Part shown: positions 52,949-61,311 of the stretch, in pieces
Numbering within the stretch: the first letter of the stretch is position 1
Layout: the number at the start of each line of letters is the position of its first letter
Origin: Spirochaetia bacterium
Lineage (GTDB): Bacteria > Spirochaetota > Spirochaetia > Treponematales > Treponemataceae
Assembly: GCA_900769985.1 (NCBI GenBank)
Contig: CAAGIS010000067.1
Coordinates: 1-64,000 of the forward strand
Direction of reading: 5' to 3'
DNA length: 64,000 nt
Translations under genes and position numbers: made by a program
The notes under the pieces: generated by a model
The model's input: only the letters and a program-made list of their open reading frames with translations
What the model was told of the DNA's origin: nothing
Database searches by the model: none

Positions 52949-54313
52949 CTATTTTGCGCAATTTTGTTGCGCATTTACTTTTGAAAAGATTATTATAAAG
53001 CAAATCAGTTCTACAATAAACGTGATGAGCCAAGAGAGAGGGTATGAATAATAAATTGTTTTTGGCGTATGGAATTTTGGAATCTGAAAGAAAGTTGCTA
53101 TCCATAAAATCCTGAATCCGCATGCGCCTGCCAGTGTTACAATCATCGGCAGGACACTGTGACCGAACCCTCTTATTATATTTCCAATTACGTCCATCAT
53201 TCCGCATAAAAAATATGTCGAACAGATTATAAAAAGTCTGTCTGCTCCTGTTTTGATTGTCATGCTGTTTTTTGAATACATTTTTAAAACAGGAACGTCA
53301 AACAGTATGACAGAAAAGCCGAGTACAAGTCCGATTGCCGTTACTAGAATTTCAGAAATAAGGACAAGTTTTTTTACTCTGTCATATTTTTGTGCACCGA
53401 CATTCTGTGATGTAAAAGTCAGAGTTCCCTGTGCAAAGCCGTTCATCGCAGTGTAGACAAAGCCTTCGATATTTTGGGCAGCAGAATTTCCTGCAATTGT
53501 AATTGCACCAAAAGTATTTACGGAAGACTGAATTATTACATTTGAAAATGAAAATAATGTTCCCTGTAATCCTGCAGGAATTCCGATTTTCATTATGCGT
53601 ATGAAAATTTCCCTGTCGATTTTCAATAATTTAAATGAAAGTTTGAATTCATCATTTTCTGTTTTTAAAATTGCAGTTATAAAAATTGCGGCGGCTGTCT
53701 GTGCGATTACTGTTGCAAAGGCAACTCCAGAGACTCCCATTTTAAAAATAATTACAAATAGAAGATTTAAAATTACGTTTATCATTCCAGAAATCAACAG
53801 AATGTAAAGAGGGCGTTTTGTGTCTCCTTTTGCCCTTAAAAGTGCGCTGCCAAAATTGTAAATCATTGATGATGTAATGCCGGCAAAATATATTTTGAGA
53901 TATCGGGCTGCAAGTTTTAAAACATTTTCGGGTGCCTGCATCAGTCGTAAAATCTGTTCTGCAAGCGTAACTCCGATGAGCGTTAAAAGAATTCCGCAGA
54001 AAAAGCTTACGAGCATTGCAGTGTGAACTGTGTCTTTGAGGGCATTGTAGTTTTTTGCGCCGAAAAAATGAGAAGCGACGACATTCGTTCCGACAGAAAG
54101 ACCGATAAAAAGATTTGTAAGCAGATTTACAAGTGACCCTGTTGAACCGACTGCAGCTAGAGATTCATCTCCTGCAAATTGACCGACTACGATAATGTCT
54201 GCTGCATTGAACAGAAGCTGAAGGATTCCTGAAAAAATAATCGGCAGTGAAAAAACAAGGAGTTTGTACGGAATTGAACCGCTTGTCATGTCAATCTTGT
54301 GAGATTTATTCAT
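52949..54313 (-). CDS. MATE-family efflux transporter
   Basis: A 454-residue inner-membrane protein with about twelve transmembrane helices. The N-terminal MTSGSIPYKLLVFSLPIIFSGILQLLFNAAD and VGQFAGDESLAAVGSTGSLVNLLTNLFIGLSVG are typical of the DinF/NorM group. It probably exports a drug or metabolite in exchange for Na+ or H+. It ends 46 bp before galT on the same strand. Confidence 0.93.
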   Translation of the reverse strand: MNKSHKIDMTSGSIPYKLLVFSLPIIFSGILQLLFNAADIIVVGQFAGDESLAAVGSTGSLVNLLTNLFIGLSVGTNVVASHFFGAKNYNALKDTVHTAMLVSFFCGILLTLIGVTLAEQILRLMQAPENVLKLAARYLKIYFAGITSSMIYNFGSALLRAKGDTKRPLYILLISGMINVILNLLFVIIFKMGVSGVAFATVIAQTAAAIFITAILKTENDEFKLSFKLLKIDREIFIRIMKIGIPAGLQGTLFSFSNVIIQSSVNTFGAITIAGNSAAQNIEGFVYTAMNGFAQGTLTFTSQNVGAQKYDRVKKLVLISEILVTAIGLVLGFSVILFDVPVLKMYSKNSMTIKTGADRLFIICSTYFLCGMMDVIGNIIRGFGHSVLPMIVTLAGACGFRILWIATFFQIPKFHTPKTIYYSYPLSWLITFIVELICFIIIFSKVNAQQNCAK

Positions 54314-54408
54314 ACTATATTAATATCACTTTTGGAGTTTTAAGGGAATAAACTTTGAGTTTAAGATACATTTAAAAAATAAAGTTTTTGGAGATTTTCT
54401 TTATTTAT

Positions 54409-54437
54409 TTGACTGTCATGCGTATATCTAATATAAT
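54409..54437 (+). promoter_or_regulatory. Promoter of the lipoprotein/outer-membrane pair
   Basis: TTGACT, a 17-bp spacer and a perfect TATAAT end 48 bases before the start codon. Confidence 0.75.
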
Positions 54438-54485
54438 AAAAATTGGTTTTGTTGAGTTTTATATAAAATATTCTGGAGGGAATGT

Positions 54486-55232
54486 ATGAAAAAACTATTG
54501 TTTTTGTTTTCAACTTTCATCATTTTTATTCTCGCAGGCTGTGATTTTTTTACTACAAGCTGGGGAACAGGTGCAAGGCGAAATCTGGAAGATACATATT
54601 CTAGATTAAGTTCTTCTGAACTTGCAGATTTGATTTCTGATCCGAATTTGATTAACGACACGGAAGCAGGAAAGCAACTTCTTGCGGCTCTCGGTAAAAA
54701 AGACGATTTGTCATCTCTGTCAGTAGAACAGAAAAATGCCGTTTTGAATCTGAGTGTAAATTCTTCAATTACGTCTGACACGGTTTCTGGAATTCTTTCG
54801 GCGATAAAGGATACGGAAAACTCTGAAAATAAAATGGAACAGCTCGTTACTGACATTCTTGAAAAAGTTGATAGTGCCGATATTTCTGCCGTTACGCAGA
54901 TTCTTTCTGACAAAGAAAGTCTTGGCCAGCTTGATGACAAGGCGCTTTGTTTAAGTTCACTTTGCCTTATAGCGCAGGTTGCAAAAAAGGAAAATCTGCT
55001 TGACAAGACAGATACAATAAAAGAAGAAATTTCAAAACTCTTTTCAAGTGAAACAACTACGGAAGACTCTATTAATACCGCTGTTGGTAATATTGCTGAC
55101 AGTACTTGTTCCGAAGAATCAAAGGCTGCTCTAAAAGCTGCTTTGAATGTTGTATGTGAATTAAAAGATAGTGAAGAATCTCTTATAGAAGGATTCAAGA
55201 TTTCTGATATGTTCGGTTCACTTTCATCGTAG
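54486..55232 (+). CDS. Helical lipoprotein of unknown function
   Basis: A 248-residue lipoprotein with lipobox LAGC (Cys near 19). The mature part is helical and rich in Ser, Asp, Glu and Leu, with a weak repeat (ISDPNLIND, TVSGILSAIKDTENS, AVGNIADSTC). ATG follows TGGAGGGA. It shares a direction with the outer-membrane protein 96 bp on, and the two may work together. No family is known. Confidence 0.75.
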   Translation: MKKLLFLFSTFIIFILAGCDFFTTSWGTGARRNLEDTYSRLSSSELADLISDPNLINDTEAGKQLLAALGKKDDLSSLSVEQKNAVLNLSVNSSITSDTVSGILSAIKDTENSENKMEQLVTDILEKVDSADISAVTQILSDKESLGQLDDKALCLSSLCLIAQVAKKENLLDKTDTIKEEISKLFSSETTTEDSINTAVGNIADSTCSEESKAALKAALNVVCELKDSEESLIEGFKISDMFGSLSS

Positions 55233-55328
55233 TTTTTCTATGCCGTAAAAAAATGCGGCATTATTAGAGTGATTTATAACATTAGTTTTATTATGCAGCA
55301 AAAAGCTGTTTTTTATGGGAGTTATAAA

Positions 55329-56456
55329 ATGAAAAAAAATTTAGTTTTGTCAGGCGTATTGATTTTTTTATCTGCCATTATTTCTGCAGGAGAGTTCAAG
55401 CCGTCTTTACATACAGCTCCGTCTGTCAGACAGCAGGGGTTTGGTGGTTTTTATTCTACCGACCTTGATAATTTTTACGGAATATATGCAAATCCTGCAA
55501 TTTTGGGGCTACATGCAAAACATTCGCTCTTTCCTTCGATAGATGTAAGGGCAGCAGGGCTTTTAAAAGATTCTGTGAATATTATAAATGCTGTTTCCAA
55601 TAAGGATATGGAAAAACTCGGCAAGATAATTAATGACAACAACGGCATTCAGCTTGGAATGGACATTGCACCTTTGCTTTCTTTTGGTCATATTTCTGAT
55701 TGGGGATTCGGGTGGGCTTTTAATACGCAGATGTTTGTAAATGCTTCTGTTCCGAGTGTAACTCTTTCTGATGTGAATGCTGGTTTTGAATCTGTTTTAA
55801 GGGCAGGGTACGGATTTAGCCTTATTAATACGGAAAATCACTGTTTAAGCATTGGTGCTACTGCAAAGGGGTTTGTTCAGATTGCAACTTCGTATAACGG
55901 AAGTATTCTTGATTTTCTTGACAATGTAATTTCTGATTTTAAACAGATTCCTGCATATTTTTCTGCAGGTTTCGGATTTGACATTGGTGCTGTCTATACT
56001 TTGGCAAATGCTTTGTCTGTATCTGTTGTATGGGAAGATGCTTTTACGCAAGCTTTTATTTCTTCCGGCACTTTCGGGAATTTCAATGCTGCTATGGATA
56101 AGGCAAAAGTTCTTGATTCAAAACTTGCTGTCGGTGCTGCGTTCAGTTTTCCTGTAGGCTGGTCAAACGGTTTTATTTCTTCATTAAAAGTAATGGCTGA
56201 TTACCGTAACATTTTTACGATTTTCAAAACTTTTGGAAGAAATCCTATTCTTGAACTTTCGTGCGGTGCTGAACTTGTACTTGGAAAAATCTTTTCCCTC
56301 AGGTTCGGTATGTCAGAAATGTATCCTGCTGTTGGGGTAGGGCTTGGTTTTGGTGCATTTAAACTTGATTTTGCAATGTATGGAAAAGAACTTGGTCTTG
56401 AACCGGGCAGTTCTCCTTGCTTAAATTCGAGCCTGTTCATAGGATTTACATATTAA
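55329..56456 (+). CDS. Predicted outer-membrane beta-barrel protein
   Basis: About 375 residues with a signal peptide ending near IISAGEF. The mature part alternates hydrophobic and polar residues and ends in an aromatic (LFIGFTY), as barrels do. GFYSTDLDNFYGIYANPAIL resembles the NPA motif in FadL-like and Treponema-specific barrel families. ATG is 7 bases after GGGAG. It is preceded by a leader with a GCAGC-aaaa-GCTG hairpin and a T-run. Exact family and function are not settled. Confidence 0.7.
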   Translation: MKKNLVLSGVLIFLSAIISAGEFKPSLHTAPSVRQQGFGGFYSTDLDNFYGIYANPAILGLHAKHSLFPSIDVRAAGLLKDSVNIINAVSNKDMEKLGKIINDNNGIQLGMDIAPLLSFGHISDWGFGWAFNTQMFVNASVPSVTLSDVNAGFESVLRAGYGFSLINTENHCLSIGATAKGFVQIATSYNGSILDFLDNVISDFKQIPAYFSAGFGFDIGAVYTLANALSVSVVWEDAFTQAFISSGTFGNFNAAMDKAKVLDSKLAVGAAFSFPVGWSNGFISSLKVMADYRNIFTIFKTFGRNPILELSCGAELVLGKIFSLRFGMSEMYPAVGVGLGFGAFKLDFAMYGKELGLEPGSSPCLNSSLFIGFTY

Positions 56457-56504
56457 GGAAACACTGAATAAATCCTGCCCGAGGATTTTTCTGTGTTAAC
56501 CTTA
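56453..56504. repeat. REP-like palindrome, copy 3
   Basis: It has the same orientation and ends as the copy at 5932 (TTAAGGAAACACTG to AACCTTAA), with a changed GC-rich loop (CCTGCCCGAGG). It begins at the stop codon of the barrel gene. Confidence 0.85.
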
Positions 56505-56549
56505 ACTTAAAGTATTTTATCAACTGGCTTTTTTTCCGATAATATATGT

Positions 56550-57614
56550 ATGAGTGAAAAATATACTGCATGTATTATCGGTGTCGGACGAATTGGGTTT
56601 TCTCTCGGATTTGACAGAAAGCGTGAACAGCCTGCAAGTCATACAATGGCTCTGCTTGCAAATCCGAGGATAAAGCTTATTGCCGGATGTGATGTTGACC
56701 GTAAAAAACTGACTGACTGGAAAACATACGTAAAAAGGCGGTCTTTTTTTAATTTTTATGCCTCTAAAAATTCCCCTGCAATTTTTTTAAATGTTGACGA
56801 ACTTTTTTTGCACTGTTCGCCTGATATTGCAGTGATTGCCGTAAATGAAGAGTTTCATCTTGACACAGCACTTAAAGTAATTTCTAAAAAGCCTCGTCTT
56901 GTAATTCTTGAAAAACCTGTCGCGCTTAATGTGTCTGATGCAAAAAAAGTTTTGAAGCAGAGCAAAAAATATAACGTCCCTGTTCTTATAAATCACGAGC
57001 GGCGATTTGCAGTCGATTATAAGCTTGCTTATGATTATATAAACAAAATAGGTGACGTACAGAAAATAAATGCTTCGCTTTTTTCAGGGATGAAGCTATA
57101 TGATCCGTCAGAGGAAAAAACAGGATTTTACAGCCTTCTGCATGACGGAACTCATCTTATTGATATTGTCCTTTATCTGCTTGAATCTTTAAAAAGCCCT
57201 GAGATTTCAAAACCTGTAATTACAGGACTTGTAAAAGACAAAAAAGATAAAAAAATAATCAGGGCTTTCAGTGCAAATTTTTCTTCAAAGAAAGTACCTG
57301 ATATCTCATTTTTTATGTCAGGAAAAAGCCGCTTCTTCGGTTTTGAAGTTGAAGTAATCGGAACGGAAGGCAGAATTTCAATTGGCAACGGACATGCAGA
57401 ATTTTACAGCCGTCAGGAATCAAATCTGTATACAGGGTTTTATTCACTGCAAAAAGACAGAAGTGTAAAAGTTCCTGAAAAGACTTTGTATTTTTCTAAT
57501 ATGGTTCAGAATGCAGTAGATTATCTTGACGGAAAAGCCGCATTAAAATCAACTGTTGAAAATGGGATTGCCGTATTAAAAATCATTGAAGAAATAAAAC
57601 ACAGTTTTCTGTAA
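56550..57614 (+). CDS. Gfo/Idh/MocA-family oxidoreductase
   Basis: A 354-residue NAD(P)-dependent sugar or polyol dehydrogenase. The Rossmann start is CIIGVGRIGFSLGF, and the conserved EKPVA at about 129-133 lies before HERR. The C-terminal domain follows. The region before it carries only a short trace of the leader element seen at the V-ATPase (TTTATCAACTG). Substrate is unknown. Confidence 0.88.
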   Translation: MSEKYTACIIGVGRIGFSLGFDRKREQPASHTMALLANPRIKLIAGCDVDRKKLTDWKTYVKRRSFFNFYASKNSPAIFLNVDELFLHCSPDIAVIAVNEEFHLDTALKVISKKPRLVILEKPVALNVSDAKKVLKQSKKYNVPVLINHERRFAVDYKLAYDYINKIGDVQKINASLFSGMKLYDPSEEKTGFYSLLHDGTHLIDIVLYLLESLKSPEISKPVITGLVKDKKDKKIIRAFSANFSSKKVPDISFFMSGKSRFFGFEVEVIGTEGRISIGNGHAEFYSRQESNLYTGFYSLQKDRSVKVPEKTLYFSNMVQNAVDYLDGKAALKSTVENGIAVLKIIEEIKHSFL

Positions 57615-57630
57615 AGAAAAAGGTAAAAAA

Positions 57631-57663
57631 AAAGACACTGTCTAGAGTGTAAACAGTGTCTTT
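57631..57663 (-). terminator. Terminator after rpsU
   Basis: An 11-bp stem, AAAGACACTGT / ACAGTGTCTTT, is followed on the minus strand by a U-run. It also lies downstream of the Gfo/Idh gene, so it may serve both. Confidence 0.85.
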
Positions 57664-57681
57664 CTATAAAAACAATCAAAA

Positions 57682-57888
57682 TTAGAATTCTTTTTTTTCT
57701 GACTTTCGTCTTTTGTTTAAAAGTTTTCTTTCAAGAGTTGTTTTCTTCTGGTGAAGAATAGCAGAAGGTTTTTCAAAATATTCGCGTTTTTTGTATTCGC
57801 GGATAATGCCTTCTTTTTCAACCATACGTTTAAAACGCTTGATAGCTTTTTCGAGGTTTTCTGTTTCCTCTACGCTGATTGTTGCCAT
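57682..57888 (-). CDS. rpsU: 30S ribosomal protein S21
   Basis: A small basic subunit protein of 68 residues: MATISVEETENLEKAIKRF, REYKKREYFEKPSA and the Lys/Arg-rich end. Strong GAGGAGGTG precedes the ATG at a spacing of 9; an upstream GTG lies inside that site and is unlikely to start. It has a good promoter and terminator of its own. Confidence 0.95.
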   Translation of the reverse strand: MATISVEETENLEKAIKRFKRMVEKEGIIREYKKREYFEKPSAILHQKKTTLERKLLNKRRKSEKKEF

Positions 57889-57935
57889 ACTAAAGTTCAC
57901 CTCCTCTTCTTCGGTAATTCCGTAAAAACATTATT

Positions 57936-57964
57936 ATGATATAGAAAAATGTTTTTTTAATCAA
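57936..57964 (-). promoter_or_regulatory. Promoter of rpsU
   Basis: On the minus strand, TTGATT, a 17-bp spacer and TATCAT. Confidence 0.6.
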
Positions 57965-57973
57965 TAGCTTGCT

Positions 57974-58001
57974 TTGACATAAAGGAAAAAAATGTTATAA
58001 T
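57974..58001 (+). promoter_or_regulatory. Promoter of the radical SAM gene
   Basis: Perfect TTGACA and TATAAT boxes with a 16-bp spacer lie 36 bases before the start codon. It is divergent from the rpsU promoter nearby. Confidence 0.8.
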
Positions 58002-58037
58002 TTTTCTTACAGGTCAAATCGATTCAGCAGGGTAAAA

Positions 58038-59768
58038 ATGAAAGTTTTTTTAGCAGGAATTAACGCAAGTTACATGCACACTTGTCTTGCGGTTCGTTCA
58101 ATTTACAGTTATGTCAGAAAAGCGGCAGGAGAGTGCGGTCTGGATATTCAGATTGAATTTGCTGAATATACGATAAACCAGAATATACACGATATTTTAA
58201 AGGGAATCAGGTTGTCAGATGCAGACGTCGTTTTGTTTTCTACATATATTTGGAATATTTCTGTCGTTGAAAAAATTTTGCCCGATGTAAAGAAAATTCT
58301 TCCCGGTTGTATTATCGGTGCAGGCGGCCCTGAAGTAAGCTATGCTGCTGAAAAATATTTGAAAAAATTTTCCTGTATTGATTTTATTGTTGCTGGAGAA
58401 GGCGAAATTACTGTTTTTGAATTACTGAAAGAACTTGAACAAAAGGGAACCAGAGATTTTTTTAAAAATGAAAAAATTAACGTTTCCGGGATTTATTATT
58501 TAGTTCCAGAACAAAATAAAATATGTTTTACTGGCTGCCGCAAATTAATCGAAGACTTTTCTGTCATTCCTTTCTCTTATCCTGAACTTTTGACAGAAAA
58601 TTTTGATTCCGATAATAAGATTTATTATTTTGAATCAAGTCGCGGCTGTCCTTACAGTTGTTCTTATTGTCTTTCAAGCATCGATAAAACTGTCCGCTTC
58701 AAAAGCCTTGAACAGACTTTTAGTGAACTTCAGATTTTTCTTGATGCAAATGTAAAGCTCGTGAAATTTGTTGACAGGACTTATAATTTAAATCCTGAGC
58801 GCTATATAAAAATCTGGAAATATATTCTTGAACATCACAATAAAAAGACGATGTTTCATTTTGAAATCGAAGCAGAATACCTTTCTGAAAATGCAATTGA
58901 GTTTTTGCAAAATGTACCATCCGGTATAATGCAGTTTGAAATCGGCGTTCAGTCTGCAAACCGGAATACTCTTAAAGCGATTAACCGTTCTGATAATATT
59001 GATGTGCTCAAAAAAAACATTCTGCAGATTCCGAAAACAATTCACAAGCATCTTGATTTGATTGCAGGACTTCCGTACGAAGATTTGAAAACTTTTGGCA
59101 GAAGTTTTGATTTCGTAATGGATTTAAAACCTGATGCACTCCAGCTCGGGTTTTTAAAAATTCTCCATGGCACAGAGATGGAAAAATTTGCTTTTGAAAA
59201 TGGCTGGCAGTGGCAGGAAAATGCTGTTTATGAAACGCTTTCAACTCCGTGTATGTCTTTTGATGATTTGATGTTTTTAAAAGATCTGGAAACTCTCGTA
59301 GATTTTTATTGGAACAAAGGACATTTTTCTTTTACGATGAATTACATTTTTAGAAAAGTCAGCCCATGGATTTTTTTTACAGGGCTTTGCAGTTTTGCAA
59401 AAAGTCTTGATGTTTTTTCAACTGCTCATCGGGAACTTTTTTGGTTTGCATTGTTGCATGATTTTTTTTGTTTTATAAAATCTGACAGCGATTTTTTTGA
59501 TATTGATTTTAAAGTCGCAGTGGAAATCTTACGTTATGATTTTATCAGGCTGTCAAAGCGAAGTTCTTTTCCTGACTGGTACGTTCACCGGTATGATAAA
59601 GACAAACACCGCATGATGCTTGAAAAAAAAGGAATGCTGCACAGTACAAGGCTTGCGTTTGCTCTGACGGAATTTGAAACTTTTGATTACGATGTAATTT
59701 CCAGTGAACCTGAAAGAAATCCAGGTATTTTTGAAATTCTTGTTGAATATAAATCTCCTGTGCGATAA
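58038..59768 (+). CDS. B12-binding-domain radical SAM protein (DUF4080-like)
   Basis: A 576-residue protein. A cobalamin-binding-like Rossmann domain covers about residues 1-135 (SDADVVLFSTYIWN, IIGAGGPEVSY), but the base-off His motif DxHxxG is not visible. The radical SAM cluster Cys are at 204, 208 and 211 in GCPYSCSYC. The barrel continues to about 400 (FEIGVQSANRNTLKAINR), and a C-terminal DUF4080-like domain ends it. Reaction and substrate are unknown. Confidence 0.88.
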   Translation: MKVFLAGINASYMHTCLAVRSIYSYVRKAAGECGLDIQIEFAEYTINQNIHDILKGIRLSDADVVLFSTYIWNISVVEKILPDVKKILPGCIIGAGGPEVSYAAEKYLKKFSCIDFIVAGEGEITVFELLKELEQKGTRDFFKNEKINVSGIYYLVPEQNKICFTGCRKLIEDFSVIPFSYPELLTENFDSDNKIYYFESSRGCPYSCSYCLSSIDKTVRFKSLEQTFSELQIFLDANVKLVKFVDRTYNLNPERYIKIWKYILEHHNKKTMFHFEIEAEYLSENAIEFLQNVPSGIMQFEIGVQSANRNTLKAINRSDNIDVLKKNILQIPKTIHKHLDLIAGLPYEDLKTFGRSFDFVMDLKPDALQLGFLKILHGTEMEKFAFENGWQWQENAVYETLSTPCMSFDDLMFLKDLETLVDFYWNKGHFSFTMNYIFRKVSPWIFFTGLCSFAKSLDVFSTAHRELFWFALLHDFFCFIKSDSDFFDIDFKVAVEILRYDFIRLSKRSSFPDWYVHRYDKDKHRMMLEKKGMLHSTRLAFALTEFETFDYDVISSEPERNPGIFEILVEYKSPVR

Positions 59769-59788
59769 CTATTTTTACATTGAACATT

Positions 59789-60478
59789 ATGAAAACAGTT
59801 TTTTTTGATTTAGATGATACTTTATATTCCAGATGCGATGCTTTTTTTATTGCAGTTGAAAAATTTTTCTGCATAAAAGATGAATGCAAAAAAAGCCAGT
59901 TATGTACTTTTTGCAGAATGCGCGGTGACGAAGTTTTTTTTAAAGCTCAGCGAGGAGAAATTACAAATTCTCAGATGTATGCCTACCGTTTTACAAAAGG
60001 TTTTTCAGATGCAGGAATTTCTATAACAGAAAAAGAGGCACTGGAGTTTCAGAGTGTGTATCAAAAGGAATTGTATTCATTAAAACTTTCTGAATCTGTA
60101 ATAAAGATGCTTGATTTTGCAAAAAATAAATTTGATGCGCTTGGCATAATAACTAACGGACCTCAGGAACATCAATGGAATAAAATAAAAAAACTCAATC
60201 TTGAAAAATGGTTTTCCAAAAATCTGATTTTTGTTTCCGGTGAGTATAAAATTGATAAGCCTGATTCAAGGCTTTTTTTGCTTGCACAGGAAAGGGCGCA
60301 GAAAAAATCTGAAGATTTAATTTTTGTCGGAGATTCTTTTTATAATGATATTTTACCTGCAAGTAAATTAAAATGGCATACAATATGGCTTAATCTCTAT
60401 GACGAGAAAATGATTCCACCCGAACATTCCTGTAATACTGTAAACGAGGTTTATAAAATTTTACTGTCATACTATTGA
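59789..60478 (+). CDS. HAD-family hydrolase
   Basis: A 229-residue HAD subfamily IA phosphatase. Motif I is FFDLDDTLY, motif II is ALGIITNGPQEHQ, the Lys is in GEYKIDKPD and motif IV is FVGDSFYNDILPA. The cap domain is helical, and Cys-rich CKKSQLCTFC is unusual in it. ATG follows a weak site; an in-frame TTG lies three codons upstream. Confidence 0.88.
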   Translation: MKTVFFDLDDTLYSRCDAFFIAVEKFFCIKDECKKSQLCTFCRMRGDEVFFKAQRGEITNSQMYAYRFTKGFSDAGISITEKEALEFQSVYQKELYSLKLSESVIKMLDFAKNKFDALGIITNGPQEHQWNKIKKLNLEKWFSKNLIFVSGEYKIDKPDSRLFLLAQERAQKKSEDLIFVGDSFYNDILPASKLKWHTIWLNLYDEKMIPPEHSCNTVNEVYKILLSYY

Positions 60479-60495
60479 TTTTTTTCTTTTCTTGT

Positions 60496-60539
60496 TTTAT
60501 ATTATTAGTGGTTCTAAAAAGAACTACTAATAATATAAA
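60496..60539 (+). promoter_or_regulatory. Large palindrome, candidate operator of the TrmB-like gene
   Basis: Two 20-base arms pair at 19 of 20 positions with one G-T, around AAAA. The core is TTAGTGGTTCT/AGAACTACTAA. No T-run follows, so it is unlikely to be a terminator. Confidence 0.7.
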
Positions 60540-60555
60540 AAGATAAGGGAAAAAC

Positions 60556-61254
60556 ATGAATGAAAAGTTAGTTTTTGAGCTGATGAACTTTGGACTTTCA
60601 AGGCAGGAAACTTTAATTTATCTTGAAATGCTTAAGCACGAACAGATGACAGGCTATGAAATTTCAAAGGAAACAGGAATTTCAAGATCAAATGTATATT
60701 CATCCCTGTCAGAACTTTTTAACAAAGGTGCTGTCTATATGATTGAAACTGAATCTGCAAAATACATTCCTGTTGCACCTGAAAAGTTTTTGATGAATAC
60801 AATTAATACTCTAAAAGAAAAAATTGATTTTATCTTAAAAAATATTCCGTCAAAAAAAGAAATCTCTGACGGCTATATTACGATTAAGGGAAGTCAGAAC
60901 ATAAAAAACAAAATCAGGGATATGCTTGAAAAAACAGAAAGCAGGATTTACATGCTTGCACAGAATGATGTTATAAAGAATTTTGAAACCGAACTATCTG
61001 CTCTTGTGTCAAGAAAAGTAAAAATTGTAATTATTTCTGACTGTTTTGAATTAAAAGGTGCAAAGATTTATAAAACCAAAATCGATAAAAACCAGATAAG
61101 GTTTATAGTTGATTCATCGTATGTTTTGACTGGTCAGTTTTCATTCAGTCAGGACGATACTTGTTTATATTCGGGACAACAGAATCTTGTTGAGGTAATG
61201 AAAGAGTATTTGAAAAATAAAATTACTTTACTTGAACAAAATTCAAAATCATAA
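60556..61254 (+). CDS. TrmB-family transcriptional regulator
   Basis: A 232-residue protein with an N-terminal winged helix (LSRQETLIYLEML, then ETGISRSNVYSSLSELFNKGAVY) at about residues 13-65 and a coiled linker. The C-terminal PLD-like domain (SRIYMLAQNDVI, KVKIVIISDC) is the TrmB effector-type region. The family often senses sugars, but here its neighbours are DAP genes. The candidate operator lies 17 bp before the ATG. Autoregulation is inferred. Confidence 0.87.
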   Translation: MNEKLVFELMNFGLSRQETLIYLEMLKHEQMTGYEISKETGISRSNVYSSLSELFNKGAVYMIETESAKYIPVAPEKFLMNTINTLKEKIDFILKNIPSKKEISDGYITIKGSQNIKNKIRDMLEKTESRIYMLAQNDVIKNFETELSALVSRKVKIVIISDCFELKGAKIYKTKIDKNQIRFIVDSSYVLTGQFSFSQDDTCLYSGQQNLVEVMKEYLKNKITLLEQNSKS

Positions 61255-61259
61255 ATCCT

Positions 61260-61287
61260 GCATATTTGCATTTTATTGCGAATATGT
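61260..61287 (+). other. Octaloop hairpin in the ddh leader
   Basis: A 9-bp stem, CATATTTGC/GCGAATATG, encloses the loop ATTTTATT, identical to the lysA loop. It lies 25 bases before the ddh start. Confidence 0.7.
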
Positions 61288-61311
61288 GTTGAAATTTTTT
61301 GGAGGAAAAAA

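Noticed and set aside
54428..55198. 256-codon frame opposite the helical lipoprotein gene
   Set aside because: It is Ser/Phe-rich antisense of a gene with a lipobox and good ribosome binding site; it has neither itself.
55239..55262. ATGCCG/CGGCAT hairpin after the lipoprotein as a terminator
   Set aside because: The stem is only six pairs and no T-run follows.
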